A stretch of DNA of 64,000 bases, from assembly GCA_017624835.1 (NCBI GenBank), contig JAGAMG010000001.1:1-64000 (forward strand), written 5' to 3'. Made by a program: the position numbers and the translations under genes. Source of the stretch: Lachnospiraceae bacterium (GTDB taxonomy: Bacteria > Bacillota > Clostridia > Lachnospirales > Lachnospiraceae). Positions 1-9,996 of the stretch are shown piece after piece (within the stretch, counting starts at the first letter, position 1; every line of letters begins with the position of its first letter). The notes under the pieces were generated by a model. That model was not told where the DNA came from. It searched no databases and worked only from the letters and a program-made list of their open reading frames with translations.

Positions 1-302
1 AAGGTATCTCAGGCATACTTTCTTATGCAAAAGAGGGCGTCAGGCTCTGGTTTCGGACAAAACGTCCGGCTTACCGTCAACTCTGCCTTAAGCTGACCGC
101 TTAAATAGATAAAAGAATAGTTCTCCCAAAGTCCGGTTCCGACGGGGCTTATTAAAGTGCCTATATTCATAGAACTGCCATTCTTCATTTCTCAAAAAAA
201 CGGTAGATTGGTACTTGGGAAAGTTATATTCATCTTTGAATTACATTTTGCGGAAACTCAAAAAAACCCCAAAATATTTTTGAGAAAAGGACAATTTGAT
301 TT
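1..302. other. Unassigned edge stretch without a supported gene
   Basis: No gene can be supported here. One plus-strand frame is open from the window edge to a TAA near 104, but its 33 codons match no family I recognise. The first 150 bases are richer in G and C than the rest and contain small inverted repeats such as TTAAGC/GCTTAA near 90-105. Bases 250-290 hold a weak hairpin, CTCAAAAA against TTTTTTTGAG on the minus strand, which could end the rhamnose operon but is AT-only and unconvincing. Confidence 0.4.
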
Positions 303-1163
303 TTAGCAATACAACTCTTCCTCATTCCGATAATTCAAAATATCCTCATTCAACACCACCCCAAAATCTTTACCAATCTGACGCAGGTTCTCATCAGTAA
401 TTACCTGTCTTGGCTTGCCATCGGGAGTTGCTGCTAATGCAATGGAAGCAATCTGTGCAGCCTTCTCAATGGTATGCATCAAACCAAAAGCAGTGTCAAA
501 ATCCGGACCGGATACAAATAATCCATGGAATGCCCAGATGGCCGCCTCATAGCTTTCCATCTGTACACAAGTAGCCTTTGCGATTTCAGGACCTCCGGGA
601 ACCATCCAAGGCACTACTCCCACACCGCTGGGGAATACCACACAGCACTCTGTTGCACTCTTCCAAAGCATTCTGGTAAATACCTCTGCCTTCAAGGGCA
701 ATACATAAGTCATGGCAATCACATAAGGTGTATGGGCATGATAAATCACACGGTTTTGTCCATTGGTCACGCGCTTGCGCACGGAATGATTCATGAAATG
801 GGTGGGGAACTCACTGGTAGGTCTGCCGCCCTGCTCCAAGCCCCATACGATACGATATTTGTCGCCGGTATCATTGATTTCTACAATACAAATATTATTC
901 TGTGGCTCCAAATTTACATTCTGTAAAAATTTACCACTGCCCGTGGAAATAAAATATTCTCCCTTTAGGTTATCAGCCTGCACACCCATATCAACCCATT
1001 CACCGGGAGTCTCTTTAAAATAGCGGCGACACTCTTCCACCTCTTCCGGCTTCATGCGGTAGGTCAGATTACCTCCATTACGCTCATGCCAACCCTGACG
1101 CACACCATCATGACACATATGTATATACTCTTCAATAATTTTCACACCAAATATATTGTTCAT
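303..1163 (-). CDS. rhaD: Rhamnulose-1-phosphate aldolase
   Basis: Cleaves L-rhamnulose 1-phosphate to dihydroxyacetone phosphate and L-lactaldehyde, the last step of cytosolic rhamnose breakdown. The 286-residue protein is a full-length class II (zinc) aldolase. The zinc ligands of the E. coli enzyme are all present at nearly the same numbers: His142 and His144 in the YHAHTP motif, and His213 in AFHG. The catalytic Glu is E118 in GGRPTSEFP. It is the last gene of rhaB-rhaA-rhaD on the minus strand, about 100 bases after rhaA. The start has a purine-rich AGGAGAAA site just upstream. No rhamnose transporter is visible in the window. Confidence 0.97.
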   Translation of the reverse strand: MNNIFGVKIIEEYIHMCHDGVRQGWHERNGGNLTYRMKPEEVEECRRYFKETPGEWVDMGVQADNLKGEYFISTGSGKFLQNVNLEPQNNICIVEINDTGDKYRIVWGLEQGGRPTSEFPTHFMNHSVRKRVTNGQNRVIYHAHTPYVIAMTYVLPLKAEVFTRMLWKSATECCVVFPSGVGVVPWMVPGGPEIAKATCVQMESYEAAIWAFHGLFVSGPDFDTAFGLMHTIEKAAQIASIALAATPDGKPRQVITDENLRQIGKDFGVVLNEDILNYRNEEELYC

Positions 1164-1263
1164 AACCTGTTTCTCCTTTCACGTCCAACCTCTATATTCC
1201 TAAATAAGGTAAGGCTCTGCTTACCCATTCCGTAAGCAAAGCCCTACACCATTTTACATTATA

Positions 1264-2523
1264 TTACTTACGGTTAAGAAGTACTTCCTTCTCATATGCA
1301 TCAACTGCAGCAAACATATCACGGTCAGCAGGAACACCACATTCTTCACAGTAGTATGCCCATACATCGCCAAGAGGATACATCTTAGCTTCTTCCTGAC
1401 GCAGCATAAGCTCAGTCATTCTGTTCTCATCCTGCAGCTTCTTTAACTCTGCATTAGGAGTACACATAGCTGCAAGTAAAGCCTTCTGCCAGCTGCGGAA
1501 ACCGGTAGCCCATGCAGAAATACGGTTAATGCTTGCATCAAAGTAATCAAGAGCCATGTATACACGTTCAAGACCATCACATCTTACGATTTCCTTTGCC
1601 ATCTCCTTGGTCTCATCATCAAACAATACTACATGGTCACTATCCCAACGGATAGGTCTGGTAATATGAAGAGCGATTTCAGGGAAGAAAGCAAGCAAAG
1701 CAGGAATCTTATCAGAAACCACTTCTGTAGGATGATAATGTCCGTTATCCATCAAAGGCAGACAGCCGTCATGGGTTGCAGCAAAGGTCAGAGAGAACTC
1801 TGCACTACCTGTAGTATAGGCTTCCACACCGATACCAAATACCTTGGATTCTACGCAGGGCTTAACCAAGTTCTTATCGAAGGGCTCAGCAAGGATTGCT
1901 TCGATAGACTCTTTATAACGTACTCTGGGTCCCATACGATCAGCAGGAACATCCTTGAAACCGTCACCGGTCCAAATATTCATTACACAAGGAACACCGG
2001 TTTCCTTTGCAAAATATTCAGAAATACGGATACATGCCTTACCATGCTCAATCCAGAACTTTCTGGTCTCTTCATCAGGACTGGATAAGGTCAAGCCATC
2101 CTTTACCTTGTCATGGGAGAAGAAGGTAGGGTTGAAGTCAATACCCATATTTCTCTCCTTTGCAAACTCTACCCACTTAGCAAAGTGCTTAGGCTCTAAT
2201 TTATCACGATCTACAAACTCGCCATCCTCAAAAATAGCATAGCAAGCATGTACATTCAGCTTCTTCTTACCGGGCATCAGGCTCATTGCCTTATCCATAT
2301 CCTGCAATAACTCTTCGGGAGTTCTTGCCTTTCCGGGATAGTTACCGGTTGTCTGGATACCACCGGTAAGAGGACCGTCATGGTCAAAACCAATAACGTC
2401 ATCACCCTGCCAGCAGTGAAGGGATACAGGAATCTCCTTTAATTTTGCGATTACTGCGTCGGTATCAATACCAACAGTTGCATAATACTCTTTTGCTGCT
2501 AAATATCTTTCCTTGGTTGTCAT
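1264..2523 (-). CDS. rhaA: L-rhamnose isomerase
   Basis: Converts L-rhamnose to L-rhamnulose, the first intracellular step of rhamnose use. The 419 residues match the usual length of the RhaA family, a metal-dependent TIM-barrel isomerase. Family-typical segments are visible: SLHCWQGDDV near the N terminus, NIWTGDGFKD in the middle, and THDGCLPLMDNGHYHPTE with metal-binding Asp and His residues in the second half. It lies between rhaB (66 bases upstream) and rhaD, so the three are very probably one transcript. AGGAAATG precedes the ATG. No anomalies seen. Confidence 0.97.
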   Translation of the reverse strand: MTTKERYLAAKEYYATVGIDTDAVIAKLKEIPVSLHCWQGDDVIGFDHDGPLTGGIQTTGNYPGKARTPEELLQDMDKAMSLMPGKKKLNVHACYAIFEDGEFVDRDKLEPKHFAKWVEFAKERNMGIDFNPTFFSHDKVKDGLTLSSPDEETRKFWIEHGKACIRISEYFAKETGVPCVMNIWTGDGFKDVPADRMGPRVRYKESIEAILAEPFDKNLVKPCVESKVFGIGVEAYTTGSAEFSLTFAATHDGCLPLMDNGHYHPTEVVSDKIPALLAFFPEIALHITRPIRWDSDHVVLFDDETKEMAKEIVRCDGLERVYMALDYFDASINRISAWATGFRSWQKALLAAMCTPNAELKKLQDENRMTELMLRQEEAKMYPLGDVWAYYCEECGVPADRDMFAAVDAYEKEVLLNRK

Positions 2524-2589
2524 TATTTCATTTCCTTTCTTATATATATTTGAAGCATTTCACTTCTTAAATTCCTTGTTACATATTAT

Positions 2590-3990
2590 TTATGCATCGT
2601 ACTTTGCAATGGGGAATGAATTAAATACACATTCTCTTGCTCCCCATAAATCCTTAACAACTCCATCCGCAATCATCTGCGCAGTCAAGTTACCGATTGC
2701 AGTCGCCTCGGTAGGACCCGCATATACGGTTACGCCGGTAGCCTTCGCAGTCAGTCTGTTCAGATAGTCCGCATTTGCACCACCGCCTACGATATGTATT
2801 CTATCGTAATTTTTACCGGTAATCTCTTCAATCTGCTTAATGGTCTTTGCATAGCACTGTGCCAGGCTGTTATAAATAACCGCTGCCACATCCGCCAAGG
2901 TCTCAGGTACGGTCTGACCGGATTCTTCACAGGCAGCCTGTACTTCCTTGGTCATATTCTTGGGTGCCAGGAAACGGTCATCATTACAATCTACAATAGA
3001 GGTAATGGTGCTCTTGGATGCCATCTCACAAATTTCACCAAAGCCCAACTCTCCGCCAATTTCCTTCTTTACGGACTGAATCATCCACAATCCCATGATG
3101 TTCTTGAGATAACGGAAACGATAATCATAACCGCCCTCATTTGCCAAATTGTTTGCCTTACTCTCAGGGGAGCAATTTGCCTCTAAAAGCTCGGTTCCCA
3201 TCAGGGACCAAGTACCGGAGCTGATATATAAGGTATCCTGCTGATTGCTGGGAACTGCCATAACTGCAGAGCCGGTATCATGAGTTGCAGGAAGCACCAC
3301 CTTACAATTATATCCAACCTCTTCCTGTACTTCTTTGGTTAAATCTCCAAGCACAGTACCTGGGGTAACCATCTTTTGGAAAATATGCTTAGGATATCCC
3401 AATCTCTCTATTAATTCCATATCCCAATCCTTGGTAGTAGGGCTAACCAGCTGTCCTGTGGTTGCTTCTGTATATTCGGTTGCAGCTACACCGGACAATA
3501 AATAATGGAAATAGTCAGGTACCATAAGCAGAGTTTCTGCCTGTGCCAGCTGCTCAGGCTTCTTTACCTTCAAAGCCATCAACTGATAGATGGTATTGAA
3601 CATCTGCTTCTGAATACCGGTTCTTGCATAAAGCTCATCCTCAGGAATAATCTTGTATACTTCCTCATCCATTCCCTTGGTTCTGCTGTCTCGGTATGCT
3701 ACCGCATTGCCGATGCGATTGCCTTCCTTGTCAAGCAATACAAAGTCAACACCCCAGGTATCAATTCCCACACTTACAGGAATCTTACCTAATTCCTTAC
3801 ATTTCTTCATACCTGCTTTAATCTCAGCAAACAAACGCTCAGCTTCCCAAACCAGCTCGCCATCCTTCTCCACCATTCCATTGGGAAAACGATGAACTTC
3901 CTCCAGCACCATCTTACCATCTTCCATATGTGCCAAAATATGTCTTCCGCTGGATGCACCAATGTCTACCGCCAAATAATACTGACTCAT
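2590..3990 (-). CDS. rhaB: Rhamnulokinase
   Basis: Phosphorylates L-rhamnulose with ATP, the second step of rhamnose catabolism. It is a 466-residue FGGY-family sugar kinase. The N-terminal phosphate-binding loop (AVDIGASSGR) opens the actin-like fold, the middle carries GIDTWGVDFVLLD and the substrate-side AYRDSRT, and the C-terminal lobe has the adenosine-binding HIVGGGANADYLN. It is the promoter-proximal gene of rhaB-rhaA-rhaD, with AAAGGAG ahead of its ATG. A palindrome about 70 bases upstream may be an operator. The nearest AraC-type regulator is two genes further upstream and could control this operon, which I cannot show. Confidence 0.96.
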   Translation of the reverse strand: MSQYYLAVDIGASSGRHILAHMEDGKMVLEEVHRFPNGMVEKDGELVWEAERLFAEIKAGMKKCKELGKIPVSVGIDTWGVDFVLLDKEGNRIGNAVAYRDSRTKGMDEEVYKIIPEDELYARTGIQKQMFNTIYQLMALKVKKPEQLAQAETLLMVPDYFHYLLSGVAATEYTEATTGQLVSPTTKDWDMELIERLGYPKHIFQKMVTPGTVLGDLTKEVQEEVGYNCKVVLPATHDTGSAVMAVPSNQQDTLYISSGTWSLMGTELLEANCSPESKANNLANEGGYDYRFRYLKNIMGLWMIQSVKKEIGGELGFGEICEMASKSTITSIVDCNDDRFLAPKNMTKEVQAACEESGQTVPETLADVAAVIYNSLAQCYAKTIKQIEEITGKNYDRIHIVGGGANADYLNRLTAKATGVTVYAGPTEATAIGNLTAQMIADGVVKDLWGARECVFNSFPIAKYDA

Positions 3991-4057
3991 TCTGCTATAT
4001 CTCCTTTCTCACGTTCCAAAAAATGTCATGCAGCACCTTCACAATCCGCATAACCAC

Positions 4058-4071
4058 TGATAGTATTATCA
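4058..4071. promoter_or_regulatory. Candidate operator palindrome upstream of rhaB
   Basis: TGATA-GTAT-TATCA is a perfect 5-base inverted repeat in the short gap between the chemoreceptor terminator and rhaB, at a place where the rhaBAD promoter should lie. Its symmetry suits a dimeric regulator. It is AT-rich and short, so a chance occurrence is possible, and no clear -35/-10 pair was found to anchor it. Confidence 0.3.
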
Positions 4072-4088
4072 TACGCATTTTGAAGGAA

Positions 4089-4125
4089 TAAAAAAAGGAC
4101 ACCTTTTGGTTAAAAAAGTGTCCTT
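4089..4125 (-). terminator. Intrinsic terminator after the chemoreceptor gene
   Basis: On the minus strand AAGGACAC pairs with GTGTCCTT around a T/A-rich loop, followed by a run of T. It sits right behind the chemoreceptor stop codon and separates that gene from rhaB. Confidence 0.85.
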
Positions 4126-4133
4126 ATTTGCCA

Positions 4134-5546
4134 TTATACTTTTTCAAATTTATTTACTTCATCCTGCAATTCTTCAGAAATCTTCTGGGAGTCTTCCGTA
4201 GCATCCTGAATCTGTGCCATTGCGTCAACCAATACGGAAGCATCCTCTGCCACGCTGGTAACCGCTCTCGCGCTCTCTCCCACGGTTTCAGATACATTCA
4301 CAATACCGGTGTTCATATTCTGCATGGTATCATTAATGGTGGTTGCCTGTTCCACAAACTCCTCCAAAATACGGCTCATTAAATCTGCATCCTTCTCATA
4401 CTGATTTACCACCTCTACAAAGGAATCATAGTCCTTCATAACATCCGCGCCAATAAAATCCAGCATTTCACGAGCATGCTGTGCCAGCTTACCTACTGCT
4501 TCCGTTACCAGATTACTGATATCCTGTATGTCATTTGCAGTTTTACTACTGTTTTCTGCCAACACACGAATTTCATCAGCCACTACCGCAAAGCCCCTTC
4601 CTGCTTCTCCTGCTCTTGCAGCTTCAATAGAAGCATTCAATGCCAACAGATTGGTCTGACTTGCAATATTCAAAATATTTCCGGTAAGCTCATTAATCTT
4701 ATCAACATTCTTACTTTCCGTTACCGCATCATCCAACTCTGAGCCAATCTTTTTAAGCACATTTACTGCATTATTTTTACTTGCAAAAGTTTCCTTCTGC
4801 ATCTCTACCGCACGTGACTTAATTGCTTCCACCGTTCCGTTACCGTTATCAGCACTGTCATTCATACTCTGAACTCTTTCCAGAATATCATAGCTGCCGC
4901 TGGCAATCTGATCCATAGTTGCATTAACCTCCTGCATACTTGCAGCAAGCTCTTCCATGGCAGAAGAAATGTTTAAGGCACTCTTATTGGATTCATTTAC
5001 CTGAGTTGACACAGTATTGGCAGCCTCCAGCATTCGCTTGGACTGCACTTGCATATTATTCATAAGCCCCTGCAAATGAACAATAAATCCATTAATTCCT
5101 TCTGCCAGCTGTCCGATTTCATCCTTGGACTTTACTGTGATTCTCTCAGTCAAGTCTCCTCTGTCCTCTTTCATTTTATCCACGATTACTGCCATCTGTT
5201 TGCTTGCACTACGGGCGGGCTTGGCAATGGATATGTTAACCAATACGACTACCATTATCATAAAGACAGCACTAATTCCAAGTAATATGTAATCAAAGAC
5301 TACCGTACCATCAATTCTTACCGTACAATGATTTAATTCATAATCAATACTTTTCTCAAGTTCTTCTATCCCCTGCAAGTCATTGGCATGTACCAATTCT
5401 TCATACTGATGCACATAATCGGAAATATTCTGATTAAATTCACTTGTCGCATTCCATGCGGACAAATTCAGATATACTGCTATTAATAAGAAAATACCCA
5501 TTATTGCTACCATAATGATAGCTTTGATTCCAATACTCCTCTTCAT
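4134..5546 (-). CDS. Methyl-accepting chemotaxis protein
   Basis: A 470-residue membrane chemoreceptor that would pass ligand signals to CheA/CheW. There is an N-terminal membrane helix (about residues 8-26), a short extracellular sensor of only about 50 residues, a second membrane helix (about 84-108), a HAMP linker and a methyl-accepting signalling domain with the hallmark hairpin tip [18 protein letters not shown]. The small sensor region is too short for a Cache domain, so it may be a four-helix-type or minimal sensor; no ligand can be predicted. An 18-base palindrome TGACGC-GCGATA-GCGTCA lies about 36 bases ahead of its start. The presence of the gene suggests a motile cell. AAAGGAG precedes the start. 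Confidence 0.95.
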   Translation of the reverse strand: MKRSIGIKAIIMVAIMGIFLLIAVYLNLSAWNATSEFNQNISDYVHQYEELVHANDLQGIEELEKSIDYELNHCTVRIDGTVVFDYILLGISAVFMIMVVVLVNISIAKPARSASKQMAVIVDKMKEDRGDLTERITVKSKDEIGQLAEGINGFIVHLQGLMNNMQVQSKRMLEAANTVSTQVNESNKSALNISSAMEELAASMQEVNATMDQIASGSYDILERVQSMNDSADNGNGTVEAIKSRAVEMQKETFASKNNAVNVLKKIGSELDDAVTESKNVDKINELTGNILNIASQTNLLALNASIEAARAGEAGRGFAVVADEIRVLAENSSKTANDIQDISNLVTEAVGKLAQHAREMLDFIGADVMKDYDSFVEVVNQYEKDADLMSRILEEFVEQATTINDTMQNMNTGIVNVSETVGESARAVTSVAEDASVLVDAMAQIQDATEDSQKISEELQDEVNKFEKV

Positions 5547-5671
5547 ACCCGGTCTCCTTTGTACTTATATTTTCTCTCAATTGACGCTATCGCGCGTCAT
5601 TTTTATCTTATCTATATTGATGTACCACAATTTTGTTTAATGTTCAATATTTATCACACAATACCCTTCTC

Positions 5672-6568
5672 TTATTTCTCATGCTCATATACCCATACAA
5701 GTTCCGTTCTATCCGAATAAGCCACAATACTCCCCTGCTTATCAGTGCGAAATATCTTTACTCCCATACGTTCCAAATGTTCCATAGGCTCCCTATGGGG
5801 ATGCCCATAATCATTTCCCACTGCACAGCTGATTACCCCTACGGATGGAGTCACTGTCTCCAAAAATTCCTTGCTCGAGGAGGTACTGCTGCCATGATGC
5901 CCCACCTTATACACATCGCAGTCAATATCCAATCCATTTGCTAAGATATCCTTTTCCGCTTCCTCCTCACAATCTCCTGTAAACAGGAAGCTATTTTCTC
6001 CGTCTCTTAAAACCAATGCAATGCCACTATTGTTAGGGGTATCATAACTCTTATTGGGAGCGATAATAGTAAAGTTTGCATTACCAAGAGCATATTCACT
6101 GCCAATCTCCGGGATTGCATAATCCAAATCCTTATATTCCAAGGTATCCAATAATTCCTCATAGGTTCTGTTTTCTCTGGGAAAATCTCCCATAAACATG
6201 GTATCCACAGGAAACTTGGTTACTATAACATCTGCTCCGCCTATGTGGTCTGCATCGGTATGGGTAAGAATTAAATAATCCAATTTTTCAACGCCTTGCT
6301 TTTGTAAATAAAGCTGTACTGCGGTTCCATGGTCGTTATCCCCTGCATCTATCAGCATCGCATGCTCACCGGATTTTATTAATGTGGCATCCCCTTGACC
6401 TACATCAATGAAATGCACCTCCATAGTGACATTTTCCAATGCCATTTTTTCCACAGAGTCTTGCACATTCCCCTGCAATATATCTGTGGGGAACACTCTG
6501 ATACCGCATATCCCAAGAAACAGAATTATCCATGCGATTACTCCGCTTTTCCTCTTTCCTTTTTTCAT
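5672..6568 (-). CDS. ComEC/Rec2-like metallo-beta-lactamase-fold hydrolase, membrane-anchored
   Basis: A 298-residue protein with an N-terminal membrane helix or signal anchor (about residues 9-27) followed by an extracytoplasmic metallo-beta-lactamase domain. Metal-binding motif HTDADHIGG and the later His motif VGHHGSST are intact, as are FIDVGQGDATLI at the domain start and FTGDCEEEAE. It resembles the free-standing C-terminal domain of ComEC, seen as separate secreted hydrolases in Firmicutes; the substrate may be DNA or another phosphodiester, not decided by sequence. It starts 5 bases after the AraC-type regulator gene, so the two are co-transcribed. Confidence 0.88.
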   Translation of the reverse strand: MKKGKRKSGVIAWIILFLGICGIRVFPTDILQGNVQDSVEKMALENVTMEVHFIDVGQGDATLIKSGEHAMLIDAGDNDHGTAVQLYLQKQGVEKLDYLILTHTDADHIGGADVIVTKFPVDTMFMGDFPRENRTYEELLDTLEYKDLDYAIPEIGSEYALGNANFTIIAPNKSYDTPNNSGIALVLRDGENSFLFTGDCEEEAEKDILANGLDIDCDVYKVGHHGSSTSSSKEFLETVTPSVGVISCAVGNDYGHPHREPMEHLERMGVKIFRTDKQGSIVAYSDRTELVWVYEHEK

Positions 6569-6573
6569 GGTGC

Positions 6574-7533
6574 TTACCCTTTACTTACCCGAAACTTCCT
6601 CGGTGTCATCCCATACTTCTTCTGGAAAATCCGATGAAAATAACTAATATTGTCATAGCCCACTTCCATGGCAATATCCATTACCGACTTGGTAGTAGTA
6701 TGCAAAAGATAAGCAGCCTGACTTAAGCGCTTTGCCTGCACCAGCTCCGTATAGGTCTTGCCGGTACGCTTCTTGATTTCCTTGGAAAGCCAGTAAAAAT
6801 CATAGTGAAGCTGCCCTGCAAGCTCTGAAAGTTCCCCATCACGATAATGAGTTTCTATGTAACTAAGCACGGAAATAATCAGCTTTTGCTCTCCCTTAGT
6901 ATCCGTTTCCAGCTTGTCCATATAGTTCATCAGCTGTAAAAACAAAAGTCCCATGGTAACCTGATTAATACTCCGCTTATTGGGCTGCTTATTGCGAATG
7001 GTCCAAATCAGATTTTCCACCAGATTTTGCACCGGCAATATATCCGCAACTTTAAAATGCAGGTATCCTGACACCTCATTATCTCCTCTCAGACATCCGA
7101 TAATAAAATCCCGCAACAAATTTTCCTCTGCATCCATCATGCTCAGTCCATACTCAAAAAATTCCGGCAAAATAATGAAATTTACCGCAATGTCATCTTC
7201 TCCTGCAGGATAAATCTCCTGGGTTGCTTTCTGATTCAGGAAAAGTAGCTCTCCCTGTTTTAAAATCACATCTTCCCCATTTACCACATGATGGGTACTG
7301 CCGGAGCACATGTAAATCAGCTCAATAAAGTTGTGGGTGTGCTTGGGAAAATGCACAAAGCGGGTATGAGTACGCACCTGAATCATTTTGCCCGCATCCA
7401 ATAGCTTCTTAGCATCAATCACATCTGTTTCCTGGGACATGTATATGTTTTTTTCAATTTCCTGACTTCCTGCAAGGAGCTGACGCTCCTCCGGGGTAAT
7501 TTCCTTTAATTCCTTTAATAACGCTTCTGTCAT
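6574..7533 (-). CDS. AraC-family transcriptional regulator, cupin sensor
   Basis: A 319-residue AraC/XylS regulator. Residues about 55-140 form a sugar-sensing cupin (FVHFPKHTHNFIELIYMCSG), and the last 100 residues hold two helix-turn-helix motifs ending in the family signature DNISYFHRIFQKKYGMTPRKFR. The target is unknown. It is the first gene of a pair with the metallo-beta-lactamase hydrolase and is the closest regulator upstream of rhaBAD, so rhamnose control is possible though the chemoreceptor and a terminator lie between them. Start supported by GGGAAAGGG upstream. Confidence 0.93.
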   Translation of the reverse strand: MTEALLKELKEITPEERQLLAGSQEIEKNIYMSQETDVIDAKKLLDAGKMIQVRTHTRFVHFPKHTHNFIELIYMCSGSTHHVVNGEDVILKQGELLFLNQKATQEIYPAGEDDIAVNFIILPEFFEYGLSMMDAEENLLRDFIIGCLRGDNEVSGYLHFKVADILPVQNLVENLIWTIRNKQPNKRSINQVTMGLLFLQLMNYMDKLETDTKGEQKLIISVLSYIETHYRDGELSELAGQLHYDFYWLSKEIKKRTGKTYTELVQAKRLSQAAYLLHTTTKSVMDIAMEVGYDNISYFHRIFQKKYGMTPRKFRVSKG

Positions 7534-7564
7534 ATTTTCCCTTTCCCAGCCCCATTACACGCGC

Positions 7565-8566
7565 TTACTTTTTTACAGTATTCTGCTCTAACATTTTAAT
7601 AGAGTTCAGATAATCTATTTCTACTTCGCTAAGTGTCTTAGCTTTATATTTTTTATATTCATCAGTCGCTTTATCTACTGCCTGCTTATGCGAAATACTT
7701 CCATTTCCCTGCAACAACTGTTCTCCACTCATAGTGAGAATACGATCCAAATGTTCTGCCCAATCTTTCATAGTCATTGCCTGTTCACGCTCTGCTTGCC
7801 GTTCCGCAAAATCCAAATATCCAGATACAAGCTGCCCCATCGCGCGAAGTTCTTTTTCATCCAAATAGTTTTTGGCTACAACTGCTTCTTTCAATGTCGG
7901 CTGTTTTCCGGCAAATGTAGTAAGTCCCATGAAATCCTTTTCCGCATCTGCTCTTGTATAAATAACCTCCGCTGCAGTCTGTCCATGAATCGCATAATGA
8001 ATTTTATTTTGGACTTTTTTGAAAAATTGAATGGAAATTTCAGCTTTTGGATCATAGTCTATGCTAGTAGCATAGATTTCCAGAACCTGTCTGTAAAATA
8101 CCTTTTCTGAAGCACGAATATCTCGGATTCTTTCAAGTAATTCCTTGAAATATCCGCCTCCTCCCAAATTTTTCAGACGCTCATCATCCATGGCAAAACC
8201 TTTTTTCATATATTCTTTTAAAATATTTGTTGCCCATATTCTGAACTGTGTACCACGCTTGGATTTTACACGATAACCAACAGAGATGATAACATCCAGA
8301 TTATAGAAATCTACATCGTAAACTTTTCCGTCTGCAGCAGTGTAGGCAAATTTTGCCCATACTGATTCTTTCACCAATTCGCCTTCTTTAAAAACATTTC
8401 TAACATGTTTTCCAATAACACTTCTGTCTCTCTGAAATAATTCTGCCATCTGATCAATAGACAGCCAGACTGTATCCTCATCAAAAGTAGTTTCAATCTT
8501 TGCCAAGCCATCTTCTGTAGTATAAATAATCATATGCGATTTTTGAATTTTTTCATTATATTCCAT
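7565..8566 (-). CDS. RhuM-family protein
   Basis: RhuM-family protein of about 333 residues, named after a Salmonella pathogenicity-island gene. The N-terminal half has the diagnostic winged-helix-like block LSIDQMAELFQRDRSVIGKH, followed by AYTAADGKVYDVDFYNLDVI and the VGYRVKSKRGTQFRIWAT motif. Biochemical function is unknown for the family; homologues often sit in mobile or defence contexts, but no recombinase is seen here. I chose the ATG at 8566 because GAGGTG lies just upstream; an in-frame start 57 bases earlier has no such site. A stand-alone gene between the AraC pair and the methyltransferase. Confidence 0.9.
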   Translation of the reverse strand: MEYNEKIQKSHMIIYTTEDGLAKIETTFDEDTVWLSIDQMAELFQRDRSVIGKHVRNVFKEGELVKESVWAKFAYTAADGKVYDVDFYNLDVIISVGYRVKSKRGTQFRIWATNILKEYMKKGFAMDDERLKNLGGGGYFKELLERIRDIRASEKVFYRQVLEIYATSIDYDPKAEISIQFFKKVQNKIHYAIHGQTAAEVIYTRADAEKDFMGLTTFAGKQPTLKEAVVAKNYLDEKELRAMGQLVSGYLDFAERQAEREQAMTMKDWAEHLDRILTMSGEQLLQGNGSISHKQAVDKATDEYKKYKAKTLSEVEIDYLNSIKMLEQNTVKK

Positions 8567-8642
8567 CTGCTGCACCTCTTCAACTCGTATGCTAATTCCT
8601 GTTTCTACGATCCTCCTGACCACCGGAAAATCGTGTGCAGTA

Positions 8643-9872
8643 TCATATCACAACATCCGTTCTGCTATATATTTTGCTTTTTCTGATTCCCATTTTCTCC
8701 AAAAGGCACACCGCCTCTAAGCTATCCGTAAAAGGAAACATATCCACACCAACACATTTCGTTACCTTATAATCTCGCTTCGTCAATATCTTCAAATCCC
8801 TAACCAAAGTCTCGGGATTACAGGAAATATATACCACCTTTTCAGGCTTCATCCTAAGCACCGATTGTAAAAACTCCTCGCTGCTGCCGGATCTGGGGGG
8901 ATCCATCATGACCACATCCACCTTTGCCTCCTGCTCAGCCATTTCCACCAAAAACTTTCCCGCATCATTCTGATAAAACTGAATATTTTTGATACCGTTT
9001 TTCTTAGCATTGTTTCTAGCATCACGGACAGCATCCCCATTTAATTCCACACCGATTACCTGCTTTGCTCCATCACTGGCAATCATGCCGATGGTTCCGG
9101 TACCACAATAGGCATCCACTACCATTTCTTTTCCTGTAAGTCCGGCATATTCCAATGCCTTTTTATACAACTTCTCCGTCTGCACCGGATTTACCTGATA
9201 AAAGGACTTGGGGGAAATGCGGAAGGTCTTACCGCAAAGTACATCTTCAATGTAACCCTTACCATAAATCACCTGTTCCTTGTCTCCAAGCACCATGCTG
9301 GTGCTGCGGTTATTCACATTTACCACAATGGTGGTAATCTCAGGATGAAGCTTAAGCAGTGCCTTTACAAAATTATTTTTAGAAGGCATTACCGGAGAAC
9401 TCAACACCAGCACCACCATAATCTGTCCGGTTACATGTCCTGTTCTGATTAACACATGGCGAAGCAAACCATAGCCGGTGTCCTCATTATAAGCACGCAT
9501 CTTAAAAGATTTCATTAATCCCCGGATGGATACAATAATTTCATCCGCCTTTTGATTTTCAATGAGGCAGCTATCCACAGGTACAATCCGATGTGTTCCC
9601 GCCTCATAAATTCCCGAAATGGTATTGTGCTTCCTATCCTCACCAAACACCGCATGAACTTTATTGCGGTAATGGGCCGGCTCCTCCATGGCAATGGCTG
9701 GCTCCGGCTTGCAGTAGAGCTTCATCAACTCCTGAAACCATTTCTCCTTTGCCCGAAGCTGCTCCTCGTAGGGCTTATCTATCCAATTACAGCCACCGCA
9801 TTTCCCTGAAACAGGACAGAGCTGTTTGAAACTATCATTTTGTTTTCTATCTCTTCTATTTTTATTGTTCAT
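8643..9872 (-). CDS. rlmD: 23S rRNA (uracil-C5)-methyltransferase, RlmD/RumA type
   Basis: SAM-dependent methyltransferase of about 409 residues that makes 5-methyluridine in 23S rRNA. Near the N terminus CPVSGKCGGC gives three of the four ligands of the [4Fe-4S] cluster. The Rossmann domain has VVDAYCGTGTIGMIA, MMDPPRSG, and the catalytic cysteine in VYISCNPETL. The N-terminal TRAM domain found in E. coli RlmD is absent, as in many Firmicutes paralogues, so the exact target uridine (747 or 1939) cannot be fixed. The start at 9872 is preceded by GGGGAAAGG. Confidence 0.9.
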   Translation of the reverse strand: MNNKNRRDRKQNDSFKQLCPVSGKCGGCNWIDKPYEEQLRAKEKWFQELMKLYCKPEPAIAMEEPAHYRNKVHAVFGEDRKHNTISGIYEAGTHRIVPVDSCLIENQKADEIIVSIRGLMKSFKMRAYNEDTGYGLLRHVLIRTGHVTGQIMVVLVLSSPVMPSKNNFVKALLKLHPEITTIVVNVNNRSTSMVLGDKEQVIYGKGYIEDVLCGKTFRISPKSFYQVNPVQTEKLYKKALEYAGLTGKEMVVDAYCGTGTIGMIASDGAKQVIGVELNGDAVRDARNNAKKNGIKNIQFYQNDAGKFLVEMAEQEAKVDVVMMDPPRSGSSEEFLQSVLRMKPEKVVYISCNPETLVRDLKILTKRDYKVTKCVGVDMFPFTDSLEAVCLLEKMGIRKSKIYSRTDVVI

Positions 9873-9932
9873 AATTTGTACCTTTCCCCAATTCCCATTC
9901 ACAGAAATCGTAACAGTATTTTACCACACAAT

Positions 9933-9964
9933 AAAGGGAAAGACCACTCCGGTCTTTCCCTTTT
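9933..9964 (-). terminator. Intrinsic terminator after the symporter pseudogene
   Basis: Minus-strand AAGGGAAAGACC pairs with GGTCTTTCCCTT around a 5-base loop, followed by TATT. It closes the remnant symporter transcript and insulates rlmD. Confidence 0.8.
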
Positions 9965-9996
9965 CTCTATTTCCTCTTTGACAATTTCCTATTGGA

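Noticed and set aside
3-104. C-terminal end of a plus-strand gene at the left edge
   Set aside because: The 33 codons resemble no family, and the opposite transcription of all neighbours gives no support.
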